Source: Amorphoplanes friuliensis DSM 7358 (GTDB lineage Bacteria > Actinomycetota > Actinomycetes > Mycobacteriales > Micromonosporaceae). From it: a DNA stretch of 64,000 nucleotides. The notes below the pieces were generated by a model. It made no database searches, was not told where the DNA came from, and worked only from the letters and a program-made list of their open reading frames with translations. The stretch is taken from contig NC_022657.1 of NCBI RefSeq assembly GCF_000494755.1, positions 7,842,001-7,906,000 on the forward strand, read 5' to 3'. The position numbers were made by a program, and so were the translations under genes. How positions within the stretch are numbered: position 1 is the first letter of the stretch; each line of letters begins with the position of its first letter. Positions 36,373 through 43,801 of the stretch are shown here, one piece after another.

Positions 36373-36396
36373 GGGGCCGGGCAGCTGCCCGGCCCC
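36373..36396 (-). terminator. Intercistronic hairpin between permease and ligase genes
   Basis: A perfect 24-bp self-complementary sequence (arms GGGGCCGGGCAG and CTGCCCGGCCCC) lies 12 bp after the permease stop and 22 bp before the ligase start. No U-tract follows. It could be a partial terminator or an RNA-stability element setting the permease-to-enzyme ratio. Confidence 0.6.
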
Positions 36397-36408
36397 GCCT
36401 CTAATAGA

Positions 36409-37935
36409 TCACTCCCCGGTCGGCATCGTCTGCTCTCCGTGCGCGGCTTTTTCGATCAGGTTCTGCTTCGGGCCGGTGAACCACTTCCGGGCGCTGGCGA
36501 ACCACCAGATCGTGGCGGCGCCGACCACGACCACCACGGCCACGATCGTGTAGTTGAACGTCGCGGCGGTGATCGGACTGGCCGTCGGCAGGACGAACAG
36601 CACGCAGATGATGACCACCCAGACGATCGCGATCCAGCCGACGGGCGCGCTCCACTTGCCGAGGTTCCACGGACCGGGCTGGAAGTCGGGGCTCAGCCGC
36701 CGCAGTAGCACCGGCCCGACATAGGCGATGTAGAGGCCGATGACCGCGATGGAGGTCGCCGCGAGGTAGGCGGTCGTGTTCCACAGCGACGGCAGCACCA
36801 GCAGCGTGGAGATGGTCACGCACAGCCAGATCGAGTTCGTGGGCGTACCCGTGCGGGGGTTGACCTTCTTCCACAGCCGCGAACCGGGCAGCGCGCCGTC
36901 ACGGGAGAAGGCGTAGGCCATCCGCGAGTTCGCCGTGACCGAGGCCATGCCGCAGAACCACTGGGCGACCATGCAGATGAAGAGCAGGAACGTGCCCGTG
37001 TTGTGCCCGACGGCGTCGATGAAGATCTGCGCCGGCGGCAGGCCGAGCTCCGTGGTCCGCTGCGCCTCGTAGTCCTGAATGGACCACGTGATGGCCACGA
37101 GCAGGACAAAACCGGCGATGACCGAGACCACGACCGACATGACGATGCCCCGCGGAGCCGCCCGCGCGGCGTCGTGGGTCTCCTCCGCCACGTGCGCGGA
37201 GGCGTCATAACCGGTGTACGTGTACTGCGCCATCAACAGACCGATGAGCACCGCGTAGGCGCCCGCACCGGCAAAGGTGAACCCGGTCTCGTTGTGAACC
37301 TCGGTGAACACCTCGGAAATCGGCTTGTGCTGATCCGGGATCACGGTCAGCAGCACCACGATGATCGCGACACCGATCAGATGCCACCAGGCGCTCACAT
37401 CGGACAGCAACCGCACCAGGCTCACACCGAACGTGTTCAGCAGCCCGTGCGCGATGATGATGACCAGGAAAATCAGGAACGTCCGCCCGGTCGTGACCTC
37501 CATGTCGAAGGTCAGACTCAGGAACGCCGACGTCGTGATGGCCGCACCGAAGTCGATCGCGGCGGTGACAGCAACCTCGCCGAGGAAGTTGAACCACCCG
37601 ACGAACCACGCCCACGCGGCCTTGTTGTTCTTGGCCAATGCGGCAGCCCACCAGTAGAGCGCACCCGCGGTCGGATAGGCCGAACAGACCTCCGCCATCG
37701 CAAGCGCCACAAAAGTGACCATGATGCCGACAAACAACCACCCCAAGGTGATGGCTATCGGCCCACCCGCGGTCATGGCGATGCCGTACGACGTGATCGC
37801 GCCGGCCAGAATGGAAATGATCGAGAAGGAGACCGCGAAGTTGGAGAAGCCGGACAGTCGGCGATGCAATTCCTGCTGATAGCCGAGCTGCGCAAGCCGT
37901 TCTTCGTCGGTGCTGGGGGCAGGGTCAACACTCAT
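36409..37935 (-). CDS. APC-superfamily amine / amino acid permease
   Basis: 508 residues with about twelve membrane helices. The N-terminal motif GFSNFAVSFSIISILAGAIT and the following AEVCSAYPTAGALYWWAA resemble the amino acid/choline branch of the APC superfamily. That branch includes transporters for GABA, putrescine, choline and ethanolamine. The ATG at 37935 is chosen over a longer open frame because GGGAG lies upstream and MSVDPAPSTDEERLAQLGYQ is a typical cytoplasmic start. It heads the gamma-glutamylation cluster and probably imports its substrate. Confidence 0.9.
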   Translation of the reverse strand: MSVDPAPSTDEERLAQLGYQQELHRRLSGFSNFAVSFSIISILAGAITSYGIAMTAGGPIAITLGWLFVGIMVTFVALAMAEVCSAYPTAGALYWWAAALAKNNKAAWAWFVGWFNFLGEVAVTAAIDFGAAITTSAFLSLTFDMEVTTGRTFLIFLVIIIAHGLLNTFGVSLVRLLSDVSAWWHLIGVAIIVVLLTVIPDQHKPISEVFTEVHNETGFTFAGAGAYAVLIGLLMAQYTYTGYDASAHVAEETHDAARAAPRGIVMSVVVSVIAGFVLLVAITWSIQDYEAQRTTELGLPPAQIFIDAVGHNTGTFLLFICMVAQWFCGMASVTANSRMAYAFSRDGALPGSRLWKKVNPRTGTPTNSIWLCVTISTLLVLPSLWNTTAYLAATSIAVIGLYIAYVGPVLLRRLSPDFQPGPWNLGKWSAPVGWIAIVWVVIICVLFVLPTASPITAATFNYTIVAVVVVVGAATIWWFASARKWFTGPKQNLIEKAAHGEQTMPTGE

Positions 37936-38383
37936 GGCGACTCCCTGTACCGAAGGGCAGTTGTGACCTGGGCCACCGCTGTTCGGTGATGATCTACCCG
38001 GAGTGTTACGGCCGTCAATGAGCCAAGTTAATTGCGTTGCCGGGCGCGGAACGGAACCCGCACACTCGTACACATGTCAGGGCATCGGATCGCCTCGCTG
38101 CGGTCCTCTTCGCAGCCGGTTCGCCGGCAGCTGATGCTTGCGCGGGTTGGCCTTGCGCGGGTTGGCCTTGCGCGGCTGGTTTTTTTGCAGCGGCTCTGAC
38201 GCAGCCTGGGTCCTCGGCAGACCCGGTCGGGAGCCTCCGGCTCCCAACCCTGCGACGACGCGGGGCGCGGTCACCTCTCTCTCGACGCAGCATCGCGCTG
38301 CGCCACGCGCCCGCCCCGCGTCGTCGCCCCATTCGCCCTAAAAATCTACAGCGGCGACTCTAGAAATCTGTTGGTGACCGGCC
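37936..38383. other. Intergenic region with a 15-bp repeat, no gene called
   Basis: About 450 bp between the permease start and the MerR leader. It holds a short 15-bp tandem repeat at 38137-38175, followed by a run of seven T. A minus-strand open frame (38015-38332) reads as Ala/Pro/Lys-rich low complexity and is not convincing. The permease promoter presumably lies at 37936-38030. Confidence 0.4.
38137..38175. repeat. 15-bp tandem repeat, about 2.6 copies
   Basis: CTTGCGCGGGTTGGC occurs at 38137 and 38152, and a partial third copy starts at 38167. It is followed by TTTTTTT. Confidence 0.8.
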
Positions 38384-38663
38384 TAACATCGTTGAGGTCG
38401 GCGACGCACAGCCGGCACGCAACTGGCCAGCACGCCGAGTTTGGTTAAGGAGGACGAGATACCGCAGCAACGCGAACTCGCAACGTCCCCGACCCGACAA
38501 GAGGTGATCGCAGCCGATGCCCATCACTCAGGCGATCCGCTAGCGGCACGCAGGCGGATCGACCGCGCCGACGACGGTCGGCCACAGAATTGAACAGCCA
38601 AGGCCCCGGTAACCCGCCGGGGCCTTGGACCATGTCCGGACCACCACACCCTTGGAACAGGAC
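38384..38663 (+). promoter_or_regulatory. Structured leader of the MerR-type gene
   Basis: A candidate -10 (TAACAT, 38384-38389) opens a leader of about 270 nt. It contains a strong Shine-Dalgarno (AAGGAGG, 38447-38453) with no ATG at normal spacing; ATA 38459 is the nearest AT-start-like codon, opening a 44-codon frame that ends just before the terminator. An 8-codon ATG frame (MPITQAIR, 38517-38543) also lies here. A terminator stem follows at 38598-38628. CATGTCC at 38631-38637 is perfectly complementary to GGACATG at 38660-38666, which contains the MerR start codon. This layout is that of an attenuated, translation-sensing leader. It is inference from structure only. Confidence 0.45.
38598..38628 (+). 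terminator. Terminator-like stem directly upstream of the MerR gene
   Basis: CCAAGGCCCCGG pairs with CCGGGGCCTTGG (12 bp) around a 7-nt loop, 35 nt before the MerR start codon. No U-tract follows. It lies in the leader of the gene it precedes, so conditional termination is more likely than a gene end. Confidence 0.75.
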
Positions 38664-39062
38664 ATGAGCACCGCATTCGACAACGCCGACTTCCCGGCGT
38701 ACACCATGGGCCGCGCCGCCGACATGATCGGCGTGACACCGGCCTTCCTGCGCAGCCTCGGCACGGCGGGCCTGATCGAGCCCGAACGTTCGCTCGGCGG
38801 CCACCGCCGTTACTCCCGCCACCAGCTCCAGCTGGCCACCCGCGTCCGCCAACTCCTCGACGACGGCATCCTGCTGACCGCAGCGTGCCGCATCGTGATG
38901 CTCGAGGACCGGCTCGCGGCTGCCCACCGCCACATCCTCGCGCTTGGCGGCACGCTCACGGCTGAAGATCTCGCTGATCTCCCGACGCAGACGCACCCGG
39001 ACATCGCAACGACGCACTACTACCCGTCGCCCCGCCCGGACCGCTCCCCCTCAGCCCCCTGA
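38664..39062 (+). CDS. MerR-type helix-turn-helix regulator
   Basis: 132 residues. The MerR-like DNA-binding domain reads YTMGRAADMIGVTPAFLRSL and continues LIEPERSLGGHRRYSRHQLQLATRV, followed by a short helix (LDDGILLTAACRIVMLED). There is no long coiled coil or effector domain, as in the small single-domain MerR-like proteins common in actinobacteria. ATG 38664 gives MSTAFDNADFPAY; a TTG at 38625 inside the terminator arm is unlikely. Its start codon can pair with an upstream leader segment. Confidence 0.87.
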   Translation: MSTAFDNADFPAYTMGRAADMIGVTPAFLRSLGTAGLIEPERSLGGHRRYSRHQLQLATRVRQLLDDGILLTAACRIVMLEDRLAAAHRHILALGGTLTAEDLADLPTQTHPDIATTHYYPSPRPDRSPSAP

Positions 39063-39326
39063 CGCCGGTCCAGCCGCCCTCTTCGCCTACAGCAGCGCCC
39101 CACCCAAGGCCACCCCGCGCTCTGCGCGAGAACCCAGCGCGACCATGCCCACCCCACGCGCGAACCTCCAGCGCCTCAGCACAACCCTCCAGCGCCTCAG
39201 CGCGACCTAAGACCGATTTCAGCGCGACCATCCCGGCCCAGCTCCACGACGCTCATCCGACCCAATTCGGCCTCGCTCGTCCGGCCCCGGCCTAATGCGA
39301 CGCCCCGCTCAAGGCTCACCTCGGCA

Positions 39327-39578
39327 CGGCTCCCGCACCACCTCGGCGCGGTCTCGGCGGCCACCCCAAAGGGTCTTAGTAGCCACCTCCACGCGGTCCC
39401 GCCAAACACCCTCCGCCCAGCCCCGACAGCCACCCCGGCGCGGTCCCGGCAGCCACCTCCGCCCGGCCCCCACAGCCACCTCGGCGCGGTCCCGACAGCC
39501 ACCCCGGCGCGGTCCCGGCAGCCACCTCCGCCCGGCCCCCACAGCCACCTCGGCGCGGTCCCGGCAGCCACCTCGGCG
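39327..39578. repeat. 23-bp intergenic minisatellite
   Basis: About eleven imperfect units of 22-24 bp, best matched by CGGTCCCGGCAGCCACC followed by TCGGCG. A 69-bp (three-unit) higher-order period relates 39423 to 39492. It fills most of the 556 bp between the MerR gene and the SDR gene. The rest of 39063-39618 is similar degenerate sequence (two CAGCGCCTCAGC elements near 39168), with no gene seen. Confidence 0.85.
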
Positions 39579-39618
39579 CCACCCTTCGGCCAGCTTTGAG
39601 CCCAATTCGGCACCACCC

Positions 39619-40470
39619 TCAGGGCGCTGTGGTGCTGGCTTCCAGGCCGACGGCGGTGAGGCTCGATTGCCAGAGGCGGCGGGCTCGGTCGGCGTTGGTT
39701 GAGCGGCCGGTTGCGCCAAACGGGCGCTTCCAGGCGAAATAGCCGCCCGGAACCAGAGCCTCGTCGGCGTCGGCCAGCCAGAGCAGTGTCTCTGCGCCCT
39801 GCTCGGCCGAGCGGAAGAGGCCCGGGGCCAGCTTGGCCAGCGAGAACATCGGGCTGCGCCGCCCGAAACGGCTGCGGATCAGCCCCGGGAAGAAGCAGGT
39901 CGGGACCACCCCGTACTGGGTCCAGCGGCGCGCCGCCTCCACGGTGAAGAGGACGTTGGCCTGCTTGCTGGCGCCGTACGCGAGCCAGCGGCTGACCTGT
40001 CGCCGGCCGGGACGCGCCACGTCGAGCGTGCCCCAGGCCTCGGCCGCGGAGGACGTCGTGATGATCCGGGCCGGTGCGGTGGTGGTCGCTCCGGCGAGCA
40101 GGCGCTCGAAGAGCAGGTGGGTCAGCAGGAACCCCGCGAGGTGGTTGACCTGCATGGTCGGGTCGAGCCCGTCGGCGGTGAGCCGGCGGGCCGGCGCAAG
40201 CTGCCCCGCGTTGTTGACGAGCACAGCGATCCGCTCGTGGTCGGCCACCAGCTTCGCACCCGCCTCACGCACCTCGTCGAGCACCGCAAAGTCAGCGCGG
40301 TAGGCCGCCGGTGTCCGCCCGCCTGCCTCGCGAACCGCGTCGACCGCATGCTGCAAGCGGCCGGGGTCACGGCCGAGCAGCACCACCTCGTCACCGGCAC
40401 GCGCCAGCGCCACCGCCGCGGCCAGCCCGATCCCCGAGCTGCCACCCGTCACCACCACAGTCCGCTCCAC
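39619..40470 (-). CDS. Short-chain dehydrogenase/reductase
   Basis: 283 residues from the GTG at 40470. The cofactor motif VVVTGGSSGIGLAAAVALA is followed by Arg in LLGRDPGR, favouring NADP. VNNAGQLAP is present, and the catalytic Ser is in ITTSSAAEAWG. The active Tyr-Lys is YGASKQAN. The C-terminal part (GYFAWKRPFGATGRSTNADR) resembles retinol-dehydrogenase-like SDRs. GTG 40476 is an alternative start. No substrate is suggested by the neighbours. Confidence 0.88.
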   Translation of the reverse strand: MERTVVVTGGSSGIGLAAAVALARAGDEVVLLGRDPGRLQHAVDAVREAGGRTPAAYRADFAVLDEVREAGAKLVADHERIAVLVNNAGQLAPARRLTADGLDPTMQVNHLAGFLLTHLLFERLLAGATTTAPARIITTSSAAEAWGTLDVARPGRRQVSRWLAYGASKQANVLFTVEAARRWTQYGVVPTCFFPGLIRSRFGRRSPMFSLAKLAPGLFRSAEQGAETLLWLADADEALVPGGYFAWKRPFGATGRSTNADRARRLWQSSLTAVGLEASTTAP

Positions 40471-40497
40471 CGCCACATTCGACCACTGCCGGGGCGC

Positions 40498-40503
40498 TAG
40501 CGT
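40498..40503 (+). promoter_or_regulatory. -10 box of a likely leaderless transcript
   Basis: TAGCGT lies exactly six nt before an ATG (40510). The same box and spacing precede the ABC ATPase gene at 45871. That spacing places the transcription start at or next to the A of the ATG. Confidence 0.45.
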
Positions 40504-40509
40504 GGAGTC

Positions 40510-40554
40510 ATGGCGCTCTTGATCCTCCGCACAGCACTGCCCTTGCGTGGCTGA
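40510..40554 (+). CDS. Possible 14-residue leader peptide upstream of the DUF998 gene
   Basis: ATG 40510 encodes MALLILRTALPLRG and stops at 40552-40554, inside the start of the DUF998 gene (GTG 40547). The frames differ, so ribosomes ending here could restart on the GTG. A TAGCGT box six nt upstream supports leaderless initiation. It could instead be the true N-terminus if the assembly has lost bases. Confidence is low. Confidence 0.3.
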   Translation: MALLILRTALPLRG

Positions 40555-41230
40555 ACGCCGCACGGCGGCCTTGCTGGGCGGCGGCGCCGTTCTCGGAGGC
40601 GCCGTGGTCATGCTCGTGGCGCTGGTTGCCGCCCCCGGCCCCTGGCTGCAGGGATACGTCAGCGAGGCCGGAACGGCCGGGATGCAGTTCGCCGCGCCCT
40701 ACCGTTACGGGCTGGTCGTGCTCGCGTGCGGTGTTGCCCTGATCGGCTTGGCCGTCCGGCCCTGGTCGGGCCTCCTCACTCTGCTTCTGAGTGGCTCCGC
40801 CGTTTTTGCGGCGACCTCCGGTGTGGTGCCGTGCAGCAATCAATGTCCCCTGCCGCCCTACGAGCCGACCACGGTCAACGATGTGGTGCACACCGCGGCG
40901 AGCATCGCCGGGCTGCTGATCCTGGCCGGCGCCATGGTGCTGGTCGCCTTCTCCTCGTCCTTCCGTCCTGCCACCCGGCGGCTGTCCGTCGTCGCCGCAG
41001 CCCTGCTGGTGCCGTTAGGCGCGGCGCTCGGATTGACCATGCTGCTGATCGGTCGCGGTCCACTCGGTGCCGTCCTGGAACGCATCGCTCTCCTCGTCGC
41101 AGTCAGCTGGCTCGTCGGGCTTTCGCTATTGACGTTATTACGTTCTTCCGTAAAAGTGAAGCCATGGATCCGACATCAGAGCCTCTCGAACACCGGGTCT
41201 CCGCGCTCGAGGAGCGGCTCCAGGAGCTGA
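40547..41230 (+). CDS. DUF998 family membrane protein
   Basis: 227 residues with about six hydrophobic helices (for example AALLGGGAVLGGAVVMLVAL and VLACGVALIGLAV). A short extracytoplasmic segment contains CSNQCPLPPYEPTTVNDVVH, a typical DUF998 feature. The function of the family is unknown. The GTG at 40547 has no clear ribosome site, which fits coupling to the small upstream frame. The last 22 codons overlap the next gene, and an ArsR-type promoter/operator lies inside its 3' coding part. Confidence 0.75.
   Translation: MAERRTAALLGGGAVLGGAVVMLVALVAAPGPWLQGYVSEAGTAGMQFAAPYRYGLVVLACGVALIGLAVRPWSGLLTLLLSGSAVFAATSGVVPCSNQCPLPPYEPTTVNDVVHTAASIAGLLILAGAMVLVAFSSSFRPATRRLSVVAAALLVPLGAALGLTMLLIGRGPLGAVLERIALLVAVSWLVGLSLLTLLRSSVKVKPWIRHQSLSNTGSPRSRSGSRS
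41129..41156 (+). promoter_or_regulatory. Promoter with embedded dyad for the ArsR gene
   Basis: TTGACG (41129-41134) and TAAAAG (41151-41156), 16 bp apart, resemble -35 and -10 elements. Between them the dyad TTACG-N6-CGTAA (41138-41153) would be covered by a dimeric repressor. The ArsR start lies 7 nt after the -10. The AT-richness is striking because the site lies within the DUF998 coding sequence. Confidence 0.55.
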
Positions 41231-41688
41231 TCACCTCGATCACTCCGCCTTCTCCGGCGGCCCAGTCCAAGCCCGCCGCTCGCCCCGACATCTTCTGGGC
41301 CCTCGACGGCCTGCGCGACCGCGTCGACGGCTCCGGCGCCGTGCTCTACACCGGCACGGTCGACCTCCCCACCGGCGAGCACTTCGACTGGCAATACGGC
41401 GCGACGGTCGACGATCTCTTCGCCGACGACTGGTCCGAGTGGGCTGCCACGCTGAGCGCCCTCGGCCATCCCGTCCGACTCCTGCTGCTGCGGCGCGTCC
41501 TGGCCGGTGTCCGGACAGCGGCCGAGCTGAGCGCCGACGAAGCCCTCGGCACGACGGGCCAGCTCTATCACCACCTCCGTCAGCTGGTGAATGCCGGCTG
41601 GCTGCGCTCCGCCGCCCGCGGCCAGTACGCCGTGCCCGGCGATCGGGTGGTGCCCCTGCTCGTCGTCCTGTCGGGGGCGAAGGGATGA
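41164..41688 (+). CDS. ArsR-like winged-helix regulator
   Basis: 174 residues. A short N-terminal helix (LEHRVSALEERLQELI) could form a coiled coil. A spacer contains ALYTGTVDLPTGEHFDWQYG-like sequence, and the winged-helix domain is LSALGHPVRLLLLRRVLAGV, TAAELSADEALGTTGQLYHH and LVNAGWLRSAARGQYAVPGD. No metal-binding Cys pair is seen. The ATG at 41164 fits the promoter spacing. Its stop overlaps the start of the serine hydrolase (ATGA), so it likely controls that gene and itself. Confidence 0.82.
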   Translation: MDPTSEPLEHRVSALEERLQELITSITPPSPAAQSKPAARPDIFWALDGLRDRVDGSGAVLYTGTVDLPTGEHFDWQYGATVDDLFADDWSEWAATLSALGHPVRLLLLRRVLAGVRTAAELSADEALGTTGQLYHHLRQLVNAGWLRSAARGQYAVPGDRVVPLLVVLSGAKG

Positions 41689-43127
41689 AACGACTCCCCC
41701 TCTACTGCGCAGCCGCCGGGCTCGTGGCGGCCGTGCTGGCCTGGCTCGTCGCGCCCGCTCCGCCTCGCCTCGACACCACCGGCCTGCCTGCCCAGCTCAC
41801 GGACATCCTCGGCGACGACACCAAGGGCTACCGCGACCTCTCGGTGACCGTCATCGAGGGAGGAACGGCGACCACCGCCTCGACCGGAGAGTCTCTCTTC
41901 GAGATCGGCTCGGTCACCAAGGTGCTGACCGGCATGCTCTTCGCCGACCTGGTCGCCGAAGGCATGGTGCGCAAGGACCTGACCCTCGGCGAAGCCTTCC
42001 CGGCCGCCGACCTCAAGCGCACCACCGCTTCGATCACCCTGGAGGAGCTGGCCAGTCAGCGCTCCGGCCTCCCCCGCCTGGCACCCGGCCCGGAAACCTA
42101 TCTCCAGGCCATGGTCTCCGGCCTGACCGGCAGCAACCCGTACGCCGGCGACGACGTGAAAACCCTCCTGTCAGCCGCAGAACGCGCCGAGCCGGGCGAC
42201 CACCGCGGCAAGGTCTCGTACTCCAACTTCGGCATGGCGCTCCTGGGCCACGCATTGGCCGCCCACACCCAGAAGCCGTACGCCCAGCTGGTCACCGAGC
42301 GCATCCTGACCCCGCTCGGCCTGTCCGCCACCACCATCGATCCGGCGCCGGCCGACCGGTCCCCGGGTTCCAGAGCGACCGGCAGCCAGGTGGATCCGTG
42401 GTCCAGCACCGGTTACGCCCCCGCCGGGGTCGGCCCCCGCTCCACCGCCGCCGACCTCGGCAAGCTCGTCGCGGCCACCCTCGCGGGCACAGCGCCGGGC
42501 GCTGACGCTGCAACACCACGCTTCACCGATGGGGACGGCAGCCGCATCGGTTACGCCTGGTTCACCACCCGGTACGGCACCCAGGAGATCACCTGGCACA
42601 ACGGCGCAACCGGAGGCTTCACCTCGTACGTCGCCTTCGACCCCGCGGCCGGCAAGGGTGTGGTCGTTCTCGGCAACACCGATCGACCGGTCGAGCGGAT
42701 CGGCCTGCGCCTGCTGGGCGCCACACCACCCGAGGAGAGCAGAAGCGTCGTCCTGCCAGTGGTGACCGTCCTGCTGCTCACCTGGGCCGCCTCCGCGCTG
42801 CTGTATCTCGCGGCGTCCGCCCGCAGGACCGTTCCCGAGGCCGGCAAAGCGGCATGGTGGGAGTCGAAGCCCGACCGCCTCAGAGCCGTCGGCACCGTGC
42901 TGTCCACAGCAGCGCTTCTGGTCCTGCTGCACCGCATCGGGGCCTGGCTGGTGATTCCACCCGCCACCTGGGCCGTGGCCGCCGGCCTGGCCGTCGCAGG
43001 CCTGATCGCCGTCGCCGCGACCTGGCGCAATCTCCCTACCCACACCGGCGGCGCCGCCTGGATCCGCTGGGCCGGCCTGACCATCTCCGCGATGATCAGC
43101 ACCGCCGTCATCGTCGCCGTGTCATGA
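41685..43127 (+). CDS. Membrane-anchored serine hydrolase (class C beta-lactamase-related)
   Basis: 480 residues. A signal-anchor (YCAAAGLVAAVLAWLVAPAP) precedes a penicillin-binding/beta-lactamase-like domain with Ser76-x-x-Lys79 (GSVTK), Tyr179-Ser-Asn181 (VSYSN) and HNG in WHNGATGGFTSY. The C-terminal 120 residues form four hydrophobic helices. The fold includes esterases and D-amino-acid peptidases as well as beta-lactamases, so antibiotic hydrolysis cannot be assumed. It is translationally coupled to an ArsR regulator. Its stop overlaps an ATG that opens a repeat-bearing frame leading into the kinase gene. Confidence 0.85.
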   Translation: MKRLPLYCAAAGLVAAVLAWLVAPAPPRLDTTGLPAQLTDILGDDTKGYRDLSVTVIEGGTATTASTGESLFEIGSVTKVLTGMLFADLVAEGMVRKDLTLGEAFPAADLKRTTASITLEELASQRSGLPRLAPGPETYLQAMVSGLTGSNPYAGDDVKTLLSAAERAEPGDHRGKVSYSNFGMALLGHALAAHTQKPYAQLVTERILTPLGLSATTIDPAPADRSPGSRATGSQVDPWSSTGYAPAGVGPRSTAADLGKLVAATLAGTAPGADAATPRFTDGDGSRIGYAWFTTRYGTQEITWHNGATGGFTSYVAFDPAAGKGVVVLGNTDRPVERIGLRLLGATPPEESRSVVLPVVTVLLLTWAASALLYLAASARRTVPEAGKAAWWESKPDRLRAVGTVLSTAALLVLLHRIGAWLVIPPATWAVAAGLAVAGLIAVAATWRNLPTHTGGAAWIRWAGLTISAMISTAVIVAVS

Positions 43128-43220
43128 CTACCAACCGCACCGCTCGACGTCGACTCGCGCAAGACACGGCTCGATCACCGAACCCTTCCAGCCACGGCAC
43201 CGCGGAGCCGTCCGACCCCA

Positions 43221-43630
43221 GCCGGACACAGCCTCACCCCGGCCTCGTCACCAAACCGACCGCCTCCCTCGAACGCACTGGCGACGGGGCCGGCCTCAAC
43301 GGCCGGGCGCCCCGGGCCCAAGACGACCCGACCGGACACAACTCGACCCCGGCCAAAAGGCCGCCCGACCCGTGCCAGGCTCAGCCTCACGCCGGCCCCG
43401 TCACCGAACCGACCACCTCCCTCGAACGCATTAGCGACGAGGCCGGCCTCAACGGCCAGGCAGTCCAGGCCCAAGACGACCCGACCGGACACAACTCGAC
43501 CCCGGCCAAAAGGCCACCCGACCCGGGCCGAGCTCAGCCTCACGCCGGCCCCGTCACCGAACCGACCGCCTCCCTCGAACGCACTGGCGACGAGGCCGGC
43601 CTCCACGTCCCCGCAACCCGGGCCAAAGAC
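43221..43630 (+). repeat. 153-bp tandem repeat, about 2.7 copies
   Basis: The anchor CTCGAACGCA recurs at 43268, 43421 and 43574, and AGACGACCCGACCGG at 43321 and 43474, a 153-bp period (51 codons). More divergent CCCGACCCGGGCCA-type sequence follows to about 43730. The frame of the downstream histidine kinase stays open through the whole array from ATG 43124. The interval 43128-43801 otherwise contains no recognised domain. Confidence 0.88.
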
Positions 43631-43801
43631 CGCCCAACCCCGGCCGGACACAGCCCGACCCGGGCCACGGATCGCCCGACCCGGGCCAAGAACCGCCCAG
43701 CCCCGGCCGGACACCGGCCGTCTTCCTTCGGTCGGAGGTGGGGTGTGAGGGGCCTGGGCCTGCGGCGCGACAGGAAAGGGTGGGCGTGCAATCGTCTCCG
43801 G

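Noticed and set aside
38015..38332. Ala/Pro/Lys/Gln-rich minus-strand frame between permease and MerR genes
   Set aside because: It is low-complexity sequence generated by a 15-bp repeat, without conserved features.
39197..39719. Minus-strand repetitive protein over the 23-bp minisatellite
   Set aside because: Frames stay open only because three units make 69 bp; the composition (Trp, Gly, Arg) and lack of a ribosome site argue against translation.
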